A stretch of DNA of 64,000 bases. Origin: Cristatella mucedo (Eukaryota > Bryozoa > Phylactolaemata > Cristatellidae). Made by a program: the position numbers and the translations under genes. The notes under the pieces were generated by a model, which saw only the letters and a list, made by a program, of their open reading frames with translations, made no database searches and was not told the origin of the DNA. Shown in pieces: positions 22,197 through 50,960 of the stretch (positions within the stretch are counted from its first letter, which is position 1; each line of letters starts with the position of its first letter). Where the stretch lies: the NCBI GenBank assembly GCA_009760855.2, contig WPIO01000020.1, forward strand, positions 560,001 through 624,000, given 5' to 3'.

Positions 22197-23385
22197 AATA
22201 ATAATAATTCACTTGATAAAGCGCCCTCAGAGAACTTAATCTCTCTCTAGGCGCTTTACATTGTCTTAAAGACTTAAGATTCATAAGAGGTCTAGGTCAA
22301 TGATTAAATTCCGAAAAAAACTAGTGGTACAATGCTTAGCCTTGTGCAGGAGCATATCTGACAGGTAGGCTGGAGCCAAAGAATGAAGAAACCTAAAAGG
22401 AAGTAACAAAACTTTGAAGTCGATGCCCTACTTGACTTGGAGCCACTGCAGGTCGGCGAGAAGTGGTGTGATGTGGCAACTGCACCACTCACGACACTCA
22501 AGCCTAAATGCAGCGTTTTGCATGCACTGTGTGCACCTGATGACATTAGCTGGTAGACCGGCAAGCAGTGAGTTAAAGAAGTCTGGAGAGGATGTCACAA
22601 CTGCATAGACTAGTTTATATGTAGTAACCTTTCCTAAACCAGCTCAAATTTTAGCAATGCTATGGAACTGAACGTAGGCACACGTTACTTTGGTGCTGAT
22701 GATGACCCCTAATTAAAGGTCACTTTGGAACTGGATACCTACATTTCGTGAAGATTCAACAAGAGATATGCTGGCATAGTCTATTGGGAGCGTTGACCGT
22801 TGCAATTTCTGAATCGCACTTGGTTTGCCCATAACTAATTAGTTGGTTTTATCATCATTCAATTTGAGAAAGTTTGATGCCATCCATGTGTTGATGTCAT
22901 CAATACATGGAGCAAGGGAGTTAAGAGAACTTGACATGCTTGAGGGCTGGGAGGGATCCAAGCTGAGGTACAACTGAGTGTCATCTGCATAGAAGTGAAA
23001 GCCTAGATTGCCCCTGGCAATCACATCGGCAAGACAAAAGAGTAGAAGATGTGAAAAGAGTAGGACACAGCCCTGAGGTACCCAATATTTCAGAGGTTCC
23101 TCGGATGATATTTGTCTATTCACATCAATACATCAATACTCTGGAGTCTCCCACTGAGCTAAAACCTGAACCGTTGCAATGCAGTGATAGTGATGCCCTG
23201 GCGAGATGAGAGGCGATCAAGAACGACTTGGTGATCGATAGTATCAAAAGCTGCGAAAAGATCGAGCGAAGCAAGCAGAGATAGTCTTTTTGAGTTTGCA
23301 TTCTTGAGGAGGTCGTTATACACCAGAAGCAATTTCGACTATGTAGAGTGATTAGCTCTAAAAAACAGACTAGAAATTGCTACAC
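22197..23385 (-). mobile_element. LINE-A with intact FYADD block
   Basis: Tail (ATAATAATAATTCACTTGATAAAGCGCC) at 22197, an internal deletion before about 22300, then C-terminal and RT sequence. The frame 23123-22839 retains FYADDTQLYL (A and D of the catalytic YADD) but reads VPQGCVLLF where VPQGSVLGP is expected. Upstream the GATCGATAGTATCAAAAGCTGC block (the AAFDTIDH region, inverted) extends to about 23385. Truncated and frame-broken. Confidence 0.85.
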
Positions 23386-24657
23386 TCCAGTGGCTCACAG
23401 ATTCTTCAGGGAGTTGGATTTCATGAATGATGCCTTTCGTGTGAAGAAGATTCAATTAGACGCCGAAGCGAACGATAGCTATCGGCATGGGTACCTTGAA
23501 TGGTATCAGATTAAAATACTACGGATTTTAATATTTGACCCATCTTCTCTGTGAATGCCAAGTAAAACATGCCTCTATTGTCTCTGCTTTCGCGAAAAAA
23601 CCTTTACGGAGAAGTGAAAGAGCTTGAAAAAATGGTAGAAACTTAGGAAAGTCGCTCCAGAGACACACCCGGGGTGTGCATGCACAATTAGGAAAGGAAA
23701 AGGCCGCGGATTGCCAGGTAGTTTTCTTCGCCTAGTCTAAAGGAATTAGAATGCATTTTAGCATTGCACTACATTACAATGCAGCCGCAAATCAACGTAC
23801 TCAAAAAAGCTATCATAAATATAATTGCGTAAGATTCAGGAATGTCACAATTAATGTAACATGCAAAGAAAAATTAACATAAAATTATGTCATAAATTCT
23901 CAGGTTAGCCAGCATGATGCAATCAGTCACTTCAGTCATCGGATGTGTGGAGTAAGTGTGGGTTCATCGGTTCAGTTAGGTGAGCAGGCACCAAGCCGTC
24001 AGCCGGTGCTGAAGGTCACGGGTTACAACTTTGGCGTTCGTCTCCTAGATAGATTGCCTGCCACGGCAATTCAGGCAGTGGGAACGGCTGTTGTCAAATG
24101 CTTGTAGATGTAAACGTTATTTTTTGGAAATGCTAAAAAGTAACTGATAAGGCTTGATGAAATATTTTCTAAGCCGAATCGGATATAGTTTTTGTATTTT
24201 TAGTCGTTTTTAGTAACATTGGGCTAATAGGGTCTTTTAGCCATCAAACCAGTGTATGCCCGATATCTCTTGAATTTGTAATGGAAAACGATTACAAATA
24301 TTCTCGCTTTCGTTCGACTTGAGATGTACTTAAGAGCTAAAATTATACCAACGTAGTATAAGTTGATGGTTGTGACTTTTTTTATAAACTGTTGATATTG
24401 TAAAGGATGAACCACGTTCTGGTTCTTCTGCTGCTGCCGTCTCGAGCACGGTCCTTCTAGATCAAGCGAGTCACTTGAAAAGTCAACAGAGATATAGTTA
24501 GAAAATATTTGGTGTGGTAATATTTTAAGAACTAAAACTGAAGGCAGTGCATATATTTCAAGATAATGTTTTTAAATAAAGGTACTTCTACGTGTCACCG
24601 ATAATCTATTATAGACAACCTTGCCAGCAAGTGTCTCTGCTGGTCTCTCATAAGTAT
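23386..24657. other. no recognisable gene; weak tRNA-like stretch
   Basis: Nothing convincing. At 23960-24040, TTCAGTTAGGTGAGCAGGC and GGTCACGGGTTACAACTTTGG faintly resemble A and B boxes of a decayed SINE. Confidence 0.4.
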
Positions 24658-24845
24658 GGATAATAATAATAAAATGATAATAATAATTAATTTGATATAA
24701 CACCCTCAGAGAACTCGATCTCTTTCTAGATACTTTAAAAGGAAGCGTGATCGAATGGTTGGTGGTATCATGCTCCATAAACAACAAGACCAACATGGTT
24801 AGAGGTGACATGCACAGGGTCAGCATGCAGTGTCAGCACATACAC
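24658..24845 (-). mobile_element. LINE-A tail fragment
   Basis: (ATAATA)n, then TTTGATATAACACCCTCAGAGAACTCGATCTC and GGTTAGAGGTGACATGCACAGGGTCAGCATGCA on the plus strand, i.e. the inverted 3' end. Confidence 0.8.
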
Positions 24846-25589
24846 GTAAATAAAGCGCATAGATAATTATCTTACAACTTTAGCACTACAAATGTTCTAA
24901 GTAAGCAGATGTTTGCAGGCACTGCACAGAGCCCAGATAAAGTAGTGACAAACTACACTTTTCGGCAGCAGTTTCTCATTTTTAATGCGAATTTATCGTT
25001 AAGACTGAGTTTTAGAAACCAGTCACAGGCATGCAAAGAATAGTGACCGCACTTCCCAATTCAGTCGTGCAGTTATTTAATATCTCAATGTAAATGGTCA
25101 CTCGGCTAATGGAGCTAAATAGCAGAGCATGCATATTGCAGGAGCAATAACCGGAACTGCTGCTACTAAGATACCTTCATAATCCCACGAGTCACCCGCA
25201 CGAGGTCTAGCATGGTACGCTTCGGCTCGACAATCAGCCGAATATTCCTGTGCAGGAGTGCTTACGATTGCATAATAAATATCTGTGAGGTTGACAAATG
25301 GGGGATTATGTATGCAAGAATTATCACTGCAGAGCCATAACTCTCAATATTTTGCTTTAGCTCCGTTCCACGAGTAGATAGGTGATACGAAAGGAGGGCA
25401 TTTCTAGGAATTAGTGCTTCAGTGAAAATATTAGAGGACACGTTTGCCGATGTTTACCTTACTCTTAGCTGTCACGCATGATTTACTCTGTCCAGTAATA
25501 AATTATTGTGCTGTATTACTTGTGTATGTAAATACATATTTCTGTCTTTTAATGCACACAGCCATTAGGAAAATCGCTATTCGATTTTG
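24846..25589. other. no recognisable gene or repeat
   Basis: AT-rich sequence without coding or repeat signal that I can support. Confidence 0.45.
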
Positions 25590-25850
25590 AGAAAGCGTAT
25601 TGAACGTTATCTCTGGATCGAAAATGTAATTTACAAAAATTTTCTTGACTTGCCTGACTCTCTTACATTTTTTGGGCTGACAGAAGAATTAAACTTCACG
25701 GTTTCGCATAATATCTTTAATATCCGATGTAGTAACAATAAGAATATCCCCAGGTATAATTAAAAAGACGCCATGCCTTATGAGAGTTTGTTTTCGGTTG
25801 GTTAAGCAGGAAGCCAGCAGGAATAGAATTAGCAGCACCAGAAGGCCAAA
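25590..25850 (-). pseudogene. decayed copy of the CA8 terminal exon and 3' flank
   Basis: This tract aligns with 28125-28360, which holds the end of the CA8 last exon and its 3' UTR. On the minus strand, GCGTCTTTTTAATTATACC and GGATATTCTTATTGTTACTAC match GCGTCTTTTCAATAAAACT and GGATGTTCTTATCGTTCCTAT, and TGGATCGAAAATGTAATTTACAAA matches TGTACCGAAAATGCAATCTACAAA. The reading frame is not kept: the stop is destroyed and the residues before it are unrelated. It is a non-functional partial duplicate 2.5 kb downstream of the real exon. Confidence 0.6.
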
Positions 25851-27238
25851 CGGTTGTGCAAGAGTTATAAAGAGAGATGTCACTGTGTAAGTATTGTGAA
25901 ATATTTCCCTGGTGTGAGACCTGCAGAACGAACCAAGCAGTCGCAAAATATCTGTAAGTAAAAGAATGGATGGGCTTGTCTGCAGAGCCCCTCAAAGGTC
26001 AAAGGTCAGATGAAGCTGAAAATAGTGAAGAAAGTCAGCTGGTTGTTAAATAGGCGATCAACATTTAGCCACGTGGATCCGAGCGAGACACGTTTCGCTG
26101 TGTCGTCGATCAATTGCGAGCCATCGCAGCTCGTTTAGCAACATTGACACACGCATTTCATTATTGTATTGCTTATACAGCCTTGCACGCAAAGTCTTTA
26201 CGTAGTTGTGAGTCTCGTGTCCGTTGCTCTGCTAACAAATAATAGATTACAGTAGAGAAGTCGAGACAAAGCCGAGGAGCTTTTAATATCACTCACCGTC
26301 GCCTGTTTTAAGCTGTCCCTAATCTAGATCAAGGATCGAACGTGGTGGCTGGTTTTGTAGCTGATACTCTGAAAAAACTACTGAACGCAAATTGGTGGAA
26401 ATCAGTGTGGTTCTTAAAAACGCAAACAGTTTTGCTAGTAACTTCTAAGAAATGGCAACCAAGATGAAGACTAAATTCTTTTTTTTACGGGCGAGGAGAA
26501 TCGTCGGAAATAAAGAGACTGGTATTTAGCACTGTCCGAAGCTGCAGTCATTCGTGTTCATTCTCCATATCTTGCCTACTCTGACAAACTTATATTACCG
26601 CACCAGATGCCTCTTTAAATTTGAACTTGACATAAAAATAAATTCTAATCGGCAAGGCAGTTAGCTAGCAGAGTACGCTCCCCTTCAATTCTATTAGATT
26701 TTCACCTACCACTGGCACTCCCATGCGGCTGTGCTTATACCAATCTGAGTGCCCGGGTCGTCGGAAAATCTCCCAGTACTTTCAAGCAGTTGCAAGGTAT
26801 TTGCATAGAAATACAGAGAATTTATATGACTGCCTAATTTCTCCGATGCGGGTCTTGGTCGTAATCACTTTGAGGTGCGAATAAAATACAAACCGAAGGA
26901 GGGCAGCAATCACTTCTTATGAGCATCGCTAATATTGTTAGCATGCCAGTGACAGAAAACACGTACGTAGCAGAGACACTGAAGCCTTTGACCGTCATGA
27001 GCTGCTGTAATCAAATTAATATTGCAAAATTCTTAATTGATGAAACTTAAAATTACAACCTGCTAGATTAAAATAACACAACTACTTTTGAATTACCAGC
27101 TCGGCCTGTGATGTATAATCTAAACAATCGCATCTGTCTGGTGCTTAAAGTAATTTGCTCAATACAAGAAAACACGATAAATTGCTGAAAAAAATCAAGG
27201 GTCTTTTAAAGGCCCTAGCAGTGCGTTTTGGAAAAGAG
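25851..27238. other. no recognisable gene or repeat
   Basis: Region downstream of the CA8 gene. No domains, paralogous tracts or strong repeats seen. Confidence 0.45.
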
Positions 27239-27523
27239 CGAGGCTCTCTCTCTCTCTCTTTCTCTCTCTTTTTTTTCTCTCTTTTTAAGTCCAAAAAGCC
27301 ATACAGACTAGGTGGGTGCAATGCAGCAGAGTTTTGCGTAGCCCACTCTCAGCCTAAGCGGCTTTCTGTACGCATTCAGTAGCCAACAGACTTCGTCTCA
27401 CGCAACAAATAGAAAGTGGGAAGCATAGCAGAGTCATGATAGCAGTTGAGGTGAGTAGGACGGAAGTAGCAGCTCAGGACCGCCGAAAAGGATGAGCCAT
27501 GGTCGGCAGCGGGAGAGTAGTTG

Positions 27524-27564
<41 letters not shown>

Positions 27565-27597
27565 CCTCTCTCTCTCTCTCTCTCGTTCTCTCTCTTT
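27239..27597. repeat. two CT tracts flanking a LINE-B piece
   Basis: Imperfect (CT)n at 27239-27288 and (CT)n at 27527-27597. They bracket the LINE-B fragment at 27300-27526 on both sides. Confidence 0.85.
27300..27526 (-). mobile_element. LINE-B 3' fragment
   Basis: Plus strand: CAGCAGAGTTTTGCGTAGCCCACTCTCAGCCTAAGCGGCTTTC, then TTCGTCTCACGCAACAAATAGAAAG and TAGTTGTTGTTTC, matching 52060-52275. The terminal GTTACAGATGG part is missing. Confidence 0.8.
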
Positions 27598-28290
27598 CCC
27601 TGTTTTACCATGGTGGCGTATTTTTGATAGCAGAGCTATTACGGAAGAGGATATAGAAGCGTGGTCGAAAAGTTTTTGAAGTATTGCAGAACCTCAATGT
27701 GCTCCGGCGTGCCAAAGACAAAGTGGGCTGGCGTGAGCCTCCTGGGTTATAATCTAGGTTATATCTAAGACTCATTTGTGGGGGGAGGGAGGTGCGGCTG
27801 GTGCCTGGCAGCCTCCTCTTGCTCCCTGCTCGCGCCCAGAAGTTAGCTCGCTTGTTTTTTATTTGCTTCTCAGATCAAGCTGCATTTTATGAACTGGTGA
27901 TTACTAAATGAAGAGCACCGATGTGCGTAATATTCAGTTTACGATTGAGGAGCCTCAGATATGAAAACTCGCCTGACATGCATGGCTAATGCCTCTATCA
28001 GTATATAGGCATAGCATTGTGAGGGTCCCTTTGGAAAAAATGCACGTAAGTTATTCTTTGATAGAACGCGCACTTTGAAAAAAATTAATATCAATTTAAT
28101 CTTATAAGACTTTACAGATAATTTCGCTCTGTGCATTTGATGCCATCTCTGTACCGAAAATGCAATCTACAAACATGGACTCGACTAGCATGCAAAGTTT
28201 TATCTGTCTTGGGATGACAGGAGAGTGAAACATCTTGGCTTTGAATAATATTCAATCTTCATCATAGGAACGATAAGAACATCCTGAGTT

Positions 28291-44104
<15,814 letters not shown>

Positions 44105-44280
44105 CTGTGAAGGAGAAAGCTGGCGATTGACGGTGAACTACGCAGCTGCTAAGCACCCCTAAGAGGCCGACAGCATGGGGAACTGCCGGTATTAGACTGC
44201 ACTGGCGGAAAGCACTCCTCTTTTGGTATAGCACGGTCGATAGACAGGCTGTATCTGCTAGCGACTGCTCTCTTGGACTA

Positions 44281-44436
44281 ATAATTATAATAGTAATAAT
44301 AATGCACTTGATAAAGTGCCCTCGGAGAAATCAATCTCTTTCTAGGTGCTTTACATTTGCTGCAAAGGGAAGCGCAATTGAATGGTGAGTAATATCATGC
44401 TTGATGAACGACATGAATAACATGGTTAGGGGTGAA
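44281..44436 (-). mobile_element. LINE-A tail fragment
   Basis: ATAATAATAATGCACTTGATAAAGTGCCCTCGGAG, TTTGCTGCAAAGGGAAGCGCAATTGAATGGTGAG, GGTTAGGGGTGAATG on the plus strand, i.e. the inverted 3' end. Confidence 0.85.
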
Positions 44437-44599
44437 TGAAAGGCAATGGCGTCGGAAGTTCTTAGCCTGTTGGCCGGTGTGCCAGGGGCCGCCGGTCTCG
44501 AAAGCAAGCCCACCACTGGGCAGCACAGCCTTGAATCGTTTAGGCGATATTCTGTACTCCAATCGCTGTTGCCATTGTACTGCTGTTGATATCTCTACT

Positions 44600-44800
44600 T
44601 CCGGGCTAATCACTACCACAGCTGCTCTCCTGACTTTGCTATGCTTCTCACTTTCTCTTTGTTGCTTGAGACAAAGTCTGCTGGCTACGGAATGCCTACC
44701 GAAAGCCGCTTAGGCTGTGAGTGGGCTATACAAAACTCTCCTGCGTAATACCCGCATAGTCTTATTGGCTTTCTAGAGTTACAGACGGATATGCATTTCA
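44600..44800 (+). mobile_element. LINE-B 3' end
   Basis: TTTGTTGCTTGAGACAAAGTCTGCTGGC, CGAAAGCCGCTTAGGCTGTGAGTGGGC, CTCTCCTGCGTAATACCCGC and GAGTTACAGACGGATATGCAT. Confidence 0.8.
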
Positions 44801-46751
44801 ATCAGCAAGGCACAGGCACTGAAAATGCACTGCTGTGAAGTTTCATTAGGACATGGGCTCTATTTGCTGCTAACTCCTGTCTACCAGGATGGTCTCGTAG
44901 GGAGGGCCATTCAATCTGTACACACCTACTCTGCTCTTCGGTCATCATGAAATGCTTGGTTTTAGTTGATGAGGTATGCCGTTAAATATCACCACTAATT
45001 CTCTTAATTCTAGCCAAGTTGAGTCGGTAAAGGTCAAACCAGTAAGCTACAGAGCCTATTGAGACCACTAAGTAATAGGTGCTTACATTGCTTCCAAGTT
45101 CATTGCGCAGAATAGCAGTGAATCTCTCTATAATTAAAAAGTAACCAAGTTCTGAGACACTGGAGGCAGAATTAAGCGAGAGCTGATGAGATCAGCAGGG
45201 TACAAGCAGGATACAAGGATCAGATGGATGAGATCAACAGGATACAAGCCTTCCCACGGAGCTGCCAGAAGGCAGTATCCCTGCACCGGCTTTCCCGTGT
45301 AGCAGCAAGCAGGCCTCTTTTTCTGCCCACTCTGTAGGACAAACATTGTTAGAGCCCGCATTCCGTAATTGCATTGATGGTTTAATGACTAATGAACGCA
45401 AATGAATTGCCAGTAAATGCAATAAGGCGTACCTGGGTAAATCTGGGTATGATTTATATTAATTGACGTCCGTTAAATCTTTGAAACGTAATTTCTGCAA
45501 GCTCGAGAAGACAGGGATGCGGACGATAGTCAAGCCGCTCTGAAGGCATGCCCTTATTCGAACACATTTCTGAGCCTATAGAGAGATCAGGCTTGCATTA
45601 GGTAGTCATGTGATCTGCTATTTTCTTGGAGTAGTCATGCGACCGGTCCAGCATGCTTAGTTTAATCGCTTTTAGCATGTCTAAGACCTGAAGGAACATG
45701 TTTACCAATGAGCAGAGGAGAAGATGGGAATATTTAGCAGCGAGAATTCGGCCATCTCTCAGCAAGAGCTTTGCCGATGTAATTAAAAGACACTGTTTGC
45801 CTGGACGACGATCCAAATCGAACCACGATCTTGCTTATTCCTGCTTATTAAGAGCGGAAATAGGATTCATTTCGCTTCTTTCGGACAATTCGCAGATTCA
45901 TTAATTAGAAGGCAGTATATTGTCGACTACTAACCTTGCCGTGCTCCGCCCTCATTCAACATCGAAAGTGCAACATATAGATCAGTGATGGAGCCATAGG
46001 GCAGGGGGGCATTCTCCCCCCCCCCCCAGCAGCGGGGCAATGAGCTTGGCGATCTCTTTTCTTGCATCTCGCGATCGTCAACAGCGAGGAAATTAAGCAC
46101 TAATTACATTAATTGATCAACTGCTGAGTTTACATTGAATAAACACTATAATTTGCTCAATGATATTTCGTTGATTGTGGATCTGCCCCCCTAGATACAA
46201 ATCTTGCCGGTCTTGCCCCTTACATAAAGGTGTTGCTGTTCTTGCCTCCCCCAGATGAGAATCATGGTTCCAGAACTGCTCTAGATGCACTAATCATTAA
46301 CCCCCTTTCAAGTGGCGATAACGCCGCTTCCACGTACGGAAGCCTATTATTTTACTAGAGGCTGAAGAAAAAATGTGATCTTTTCATGGATGAACTAATG
46401 AAAATGCCAGGGTGTATTCGTTCAGGAAATTGAGCCCTCTAGAAATAATCACCAATTACTTTTTTCAAGCAGGGCTGCCCTGTTGGCAGTGACGTCGGTT
46501 TCATCCAGGGTTGACGAGGAAATGCTGAGTAACATTGCATTGTGAACGCTGTCAACCCCTGAAATAAGCTCGATTACAAAATTAGTTTGTTAGATAGTTA
46601 GTTCGTCAGTCCACCGCAGTCACTAACATCACGTGTGCGTAGAGTCCTCGGTTTGACTTCCTAGTAGTATTACGACGGTAAAGTAATGAGTATTAAAAAA
46701 GAGAAGATAACTGGCAACTTTGTACGAGTAGCTGGAATGCGAGCTCATAGC

Positions 46752-46960
46752 TATGACAAAATATTGAAGCGCTAGAAGTTCTCAAGACTACGAACTTAGC
46801 AGGGCTTTATTTTCAAAGGGCGGCAGTGGCATTCCGGCAGCTTGCACTCTCTGCACTATGACCCCTTTTCACTGTCGCCTGAAGTGACGCTTCTGACACT
46901 TCTGGTGCCTCCGCTTGGACCAGCTGAGTTGGCGTACCATAAAACTGCCAGAGTGAGCGT
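46752..46960. repeat. dispersed repeat, pair at 17728-17960
   Basis: AATATTGAAGCGCTAGAA, TTTTCAAAGGGCGGC, GCATTCCGGC, CTCTGCACTATG, TTCTGGTGCC, CCGCTTGGACCAGCTGAGTTGGCGTACC, in the same order and orientation as the pair. Contains a duplicated ACTTCTGA-like stretch. Confidence 0.6.
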
Positions 46961-48284
46961 GACCAACCGAAAGTCGAGCTTAGCCTGCCTCTGGGAAGCG
47001 TTGCACTAACACAGATAGAATTTTCCCGCGATTCCTTAAGAGGGTGTCTTTTTTGCTGGTTCAGTTTCCTTGTAACTACCTGCGGCTTCCGCCCGCAATT
47101 GTGAACCTGGCGAGTTTTCACTTAAATTGATGGTTCGGGTAGAAGGAGCAAAGCGAGTAGAATGTAAGCATACCTGTAGCACATAACAACTTGAAAAGCG
47201 AGCAACGAAGGAAGAGGGAACTCGGTGCCGCTTTCCCGAAACTGAAAACAAGCTTTGCATACAGCAAACTATTAAGCAGGGAGATACTTAAGAAGAAGCC
47301 GAGAAGCTTCGCGCTTTCAGCGCTCAGTGAACAAAATACTACTAAATAGTCAAAACAGAAAAAGACCGGAGGCAAGATTCGAGCACTTCAACGCCCAGAT
47401 CGCAGTATTGAGTTTTTGCCTGGCAGTAAGCCGGGCTCATCGGCTACGCTGTGCTTACCACTGGTCGGTAGGCACTCAGGCCTACATTGTAATGCAAGGC
47501 TAACTTTTACTATGATTTGTCACTGGCGTAAGCTAATATTAAATACCAACTTAGAACAGCCCTTTAGTCTCAAAAAATTTGTTAATCCTATGCAGTCGGC
47601 TGCAAAGGTACACCAAGAGTTCCGCACGAATACATTGTCCTTACTGGTGTAGATCGCTCGTCATTAGCGTTAGGTGCCCGGCAGCAGTAGAGTAACCCAC
47701 CTTGCTGCACCTTAACTTGTGTTTTTTAAAACGCTTACGACAAGTAGATTTTATTGCGTTCTGTGACTCCAACCAGACCAGATAGACTGATTTTATTCAA
47801 TCCAACAGAAACCGTATGCGAGTTCTCCCTGTTTTGGGCAAAGGGCTTTTAATCAGTCGTTATCAGAAACAAGTTGTCCCTATTAGTAAACCTAACTTAT
47901 TCACATGAATATTTAAGCAGGATGCTTTGCGGCTGACCTGAAATGATTTTCGAATCGAAAGTGCCTTTGCATAACTATCACCGGTGCATTCAGTTTTTCT
48001 TGCGATTTATTTACACGTATTCTGTTATGTGCATAAACACTCCTCGTTGCACTTAGAGTATTAGTTGGACCCCGGAGGATGGTGGCACCAAGATTTGTCT
48101 ATCCCAAACGACTTGACTAAGTCTCCACCAGAAATCTTAGCTGTAAGAAAATTATTTAAAGTTCACTCCAACTGCTCAATTTTGGCAAAATTTTCAAGCT
48201 AGCGAACAAGGCACACGTTTTAGGAATTGATTATACAAGATTATTTGAGCGAAAACTTGGATTATATGTGCACGTGTTATTTAT

Positions 48285-48420
48285 ATTGCTTATCAAGCAT
48301 GATACCACTCACCATTCGATCGTGCTTTCTTTGCAGCAAATGTAGAGCGCATAGAAAGAGGTTGAGTTCTCTGAGGACACTTTATCAAGTGTATTATTAT
48401 TACTATTATCATTACGTAAT
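48285..48420 (+). mobile_element. LINE-A tail fragment
   Basis: ATCAAGCATGATACCACTCACCATTCG, TTTGCAGCAAATGTAGAGCGC, GAGGTTGAGTTCTCTGAGGACACTTTATCAAGTG and ATTATTATTACTATTATC. Confidence 0.85.
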
Positions 48421-48767
48421 ATATCTATGGTTATTGCCCTACAGTCCTAGTAAAAGTTAAATGTAAAAGCAAGAGCTTGCAACGCAAATATGTTGTTTTT
48501 AAAAATACCCTTTACATTTTCATATCGTCAGGCAAGTCCACAGGTCTCTCATCACATTACTCTAACCAGTTGGATAATTCATCAAAGGTGCTTGTGTAAT
48601 TATAATACAATTACTAGTCAAAGTTTAAATAATTGTAAGCGTTTGGTTTCCAATGACAACTAATGTTATTGAGAAAATGTATTGAAACATTGCAACTGCT
48701 CATAGAGACCCTTGATCAGGGTACTATCAGGGGATAGGCTTGATAGACTTGATAGACTTGATCAGGG

Positions 48768-50232
48768 GATAGGCTGGAGCCAAAGAATGAAGTGATGCAC
48801 AATCAAAAAATGCTGATGTTGACAATAAACCATCTCCTCAACCGTTCCCAGATTAGCTCCTTACCGGGTGATCCTTGTGATGATCTAGCCGATCGCTTCT
48901 CTCGATTCGTTGTGCAGAAGATAGACAAGATCAGGGAGTCCATCCCTACGATGACAACCTTCCCACTAGAATGCTGTTCCTCGGTTCCTGACTGCACCTC
49001 AATGTCTGCATTTAAGCAGGTCAATAGTGTTCTAGTCCTAAATTTAGTATCGCAATCAAAGAAGACAACAAGTCATCTGGACCCTATTCCCACTGTCCTG
49101 CTCCTACGCTGCATTGATCTGCTGCTGCCATGCATAACTAACATCATTATTATGTCATTAGCCTCAGGTCATGTCCCAGCACCTTTCAAAAAAGCTGTAG
49201 TCAGGCCTCTCCTCAAGAAAGCAACACTAGATCAAGAGAACTTGAGCAACTACCGCCCAGCCTCCCTTCTACCATTTCTTTCAAAGACACTGGAACAGGT
49301 CGTGGCAGACCAGCTACAATCATCGAACTCATCGAACATATCAAAATCTCACACCTTGCTAGTAAGTTCCAGTCCGGCTTTAGAGGTAATCACTCAACAG
49401 AGTCAGCATTGCTTAGAGTATACAACGACCTACTTAGGAATGCAGACATGAGTAGAGTGTCTCTGCTTGTTTTGCTCTATCTTTCGGCAGCTTTTGACAC
49501 TATCGATCACAAAGTTCTTCTACAGTGCCTCTCATCTCGCCTGTGCATCACTGGCACTGCTCTGCAGTGGTTCAGCTCCTATCTCAGTGGGAGACTCCAG
49601 AGTATTGACGTGAATGGGCAAAGATCATCCGAAGTACCTCTGAAATATGGAGTACCTCAGGGCTCCGTGCTAGGTCCGGTTCTTTTCACGGTTTATACTC
49701 TCCCTCTTGCTAATTGATTGCCAAGCACAATCTGGTTTTCACTTCTATGCGGATGACACTCAGTTGTACCTTTGCTTTGATCCCTCCCAGCCTTCGAGCA
49801 CCTTAAATTCTCTAAACTCACTTGCTGCATGCATTGATGACATTCGCACATGGATGGCAGCAAATTTTTTAAAACTAAACGATGACAAAACTAACTTACT
49901 AGTTATGGGCAAACCCAGTGTGATTCAGAAATGGGAAAGGCTGACGCTCAAAGTTGGCTCTGCCAGCATATCTCCTGTCGAATCAGCTCGAAATCTAGGT
50001 GTCATATTCTAAAGCGACGTCTCGTTAGACGACCATATCAGCTCCACGGTCAAATCTGCCTATTTTCAGCTTCATAATATTGCTAAAACTCGGGCTTGTT
50101 TAGATAAGGATACCACGTCTAAGTTGGTCCATGCATTCGTGACATCTGGTCTCGACTTCTGCAACTCACTTCTTACTGGCCCCCCAGCATGTGTGATTAG
50201 GCGATTGCAGCTGGTGCAAAACTCTGGTGCAA
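48768..50232 (+). mobile_element. LINE-A, RT region, truncated at both ends
   Basis: Reading frames 48792-49451, 49409-49717 and 49707-50012 succeed each other, so the RT domain is split by frameshifts. Preserved landmarks: NLSNYRPASLLPF, AAFDTIDHKVLL, GVPQGSVLGPVLF and FYADD at 49743-49757, so the catalytic pocket residues survive. It ends near 50232 without the 3' UTR or tail. The first 28 bases (48768-48795) are an inverted piece of the LINE-A 3' region. Confidence 0.9.
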
Positions 50233-50929
50233 AGCTACAGAATGCACTCTCATCAGAAAAGATGATTTTGATTGTGCATTGAATTATGAAATAATGATGA
50301 GCAGTTTTTATCGATGCGCTAATCGAATTAAATTAAATTTAATTAAATTTGTGCATTATGTGGAGATTATATCTTACTGAAACTTGTAAATTAAATAGCT
50401 TCACCTGAAATCTCTAGCAATGGTCGGTGGTCGGCGAGTGATTGCAGCTGAATCTTTCCTCAGCTACACGCTTATTAGTGGTCTCAATTTTTTCGAATCA
50501 AAACTTTCCTCAAAAATCGAGCAAAAGCACCAGCCAACAAAACAGCCTCTGTTTTGCATAGATTGAGATATTGTATAGTCAATTTTGCAATCAAACTGAG
50601 ACAAGTTATTTTGAACATTTCTAAAATGATTATTCATGAGTTCTTTTTTAGGATACATGCTCATACTGATTGAGAGCTGATCGTATAGTGACGTAGGTGA
50701 GGTATTTTCGGCAAATGCAAAATGGGAACTCTTGGTTATAATTTAAACCAGTTCAAAATTCAAATAGCTTAAGAATCGACCCTTCAGCCCCCAGGATTTC
50801 TTGTATACACTTTACAAGTTCGATGGACATCTCATAGCCTCATAGCTTGAGTCCGTGCAGATAAAAGTGCAATAGCATATTGCATAAAACAGGCACATAC
50901 TAGTATTGAAGTGATGTCATACTAGTAAT

Positions 50930-50960
50930 ATATATATATATATATATATAATTATTATGA
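50930..50960. repeat. (TA)n microsatellite
   Basis: ATATAT run followed by ATTATTATG. An AATTAAATTT self-complementary stretch also occurs at about 50325-50350. Confidence 0.85.

Noticed and set aside
46813-47121. Minus-strand 102-codon frame
   Set aside because: Partly within a dispersed repeat; the similar frame at 17982-17776 is not kept in length or phase.
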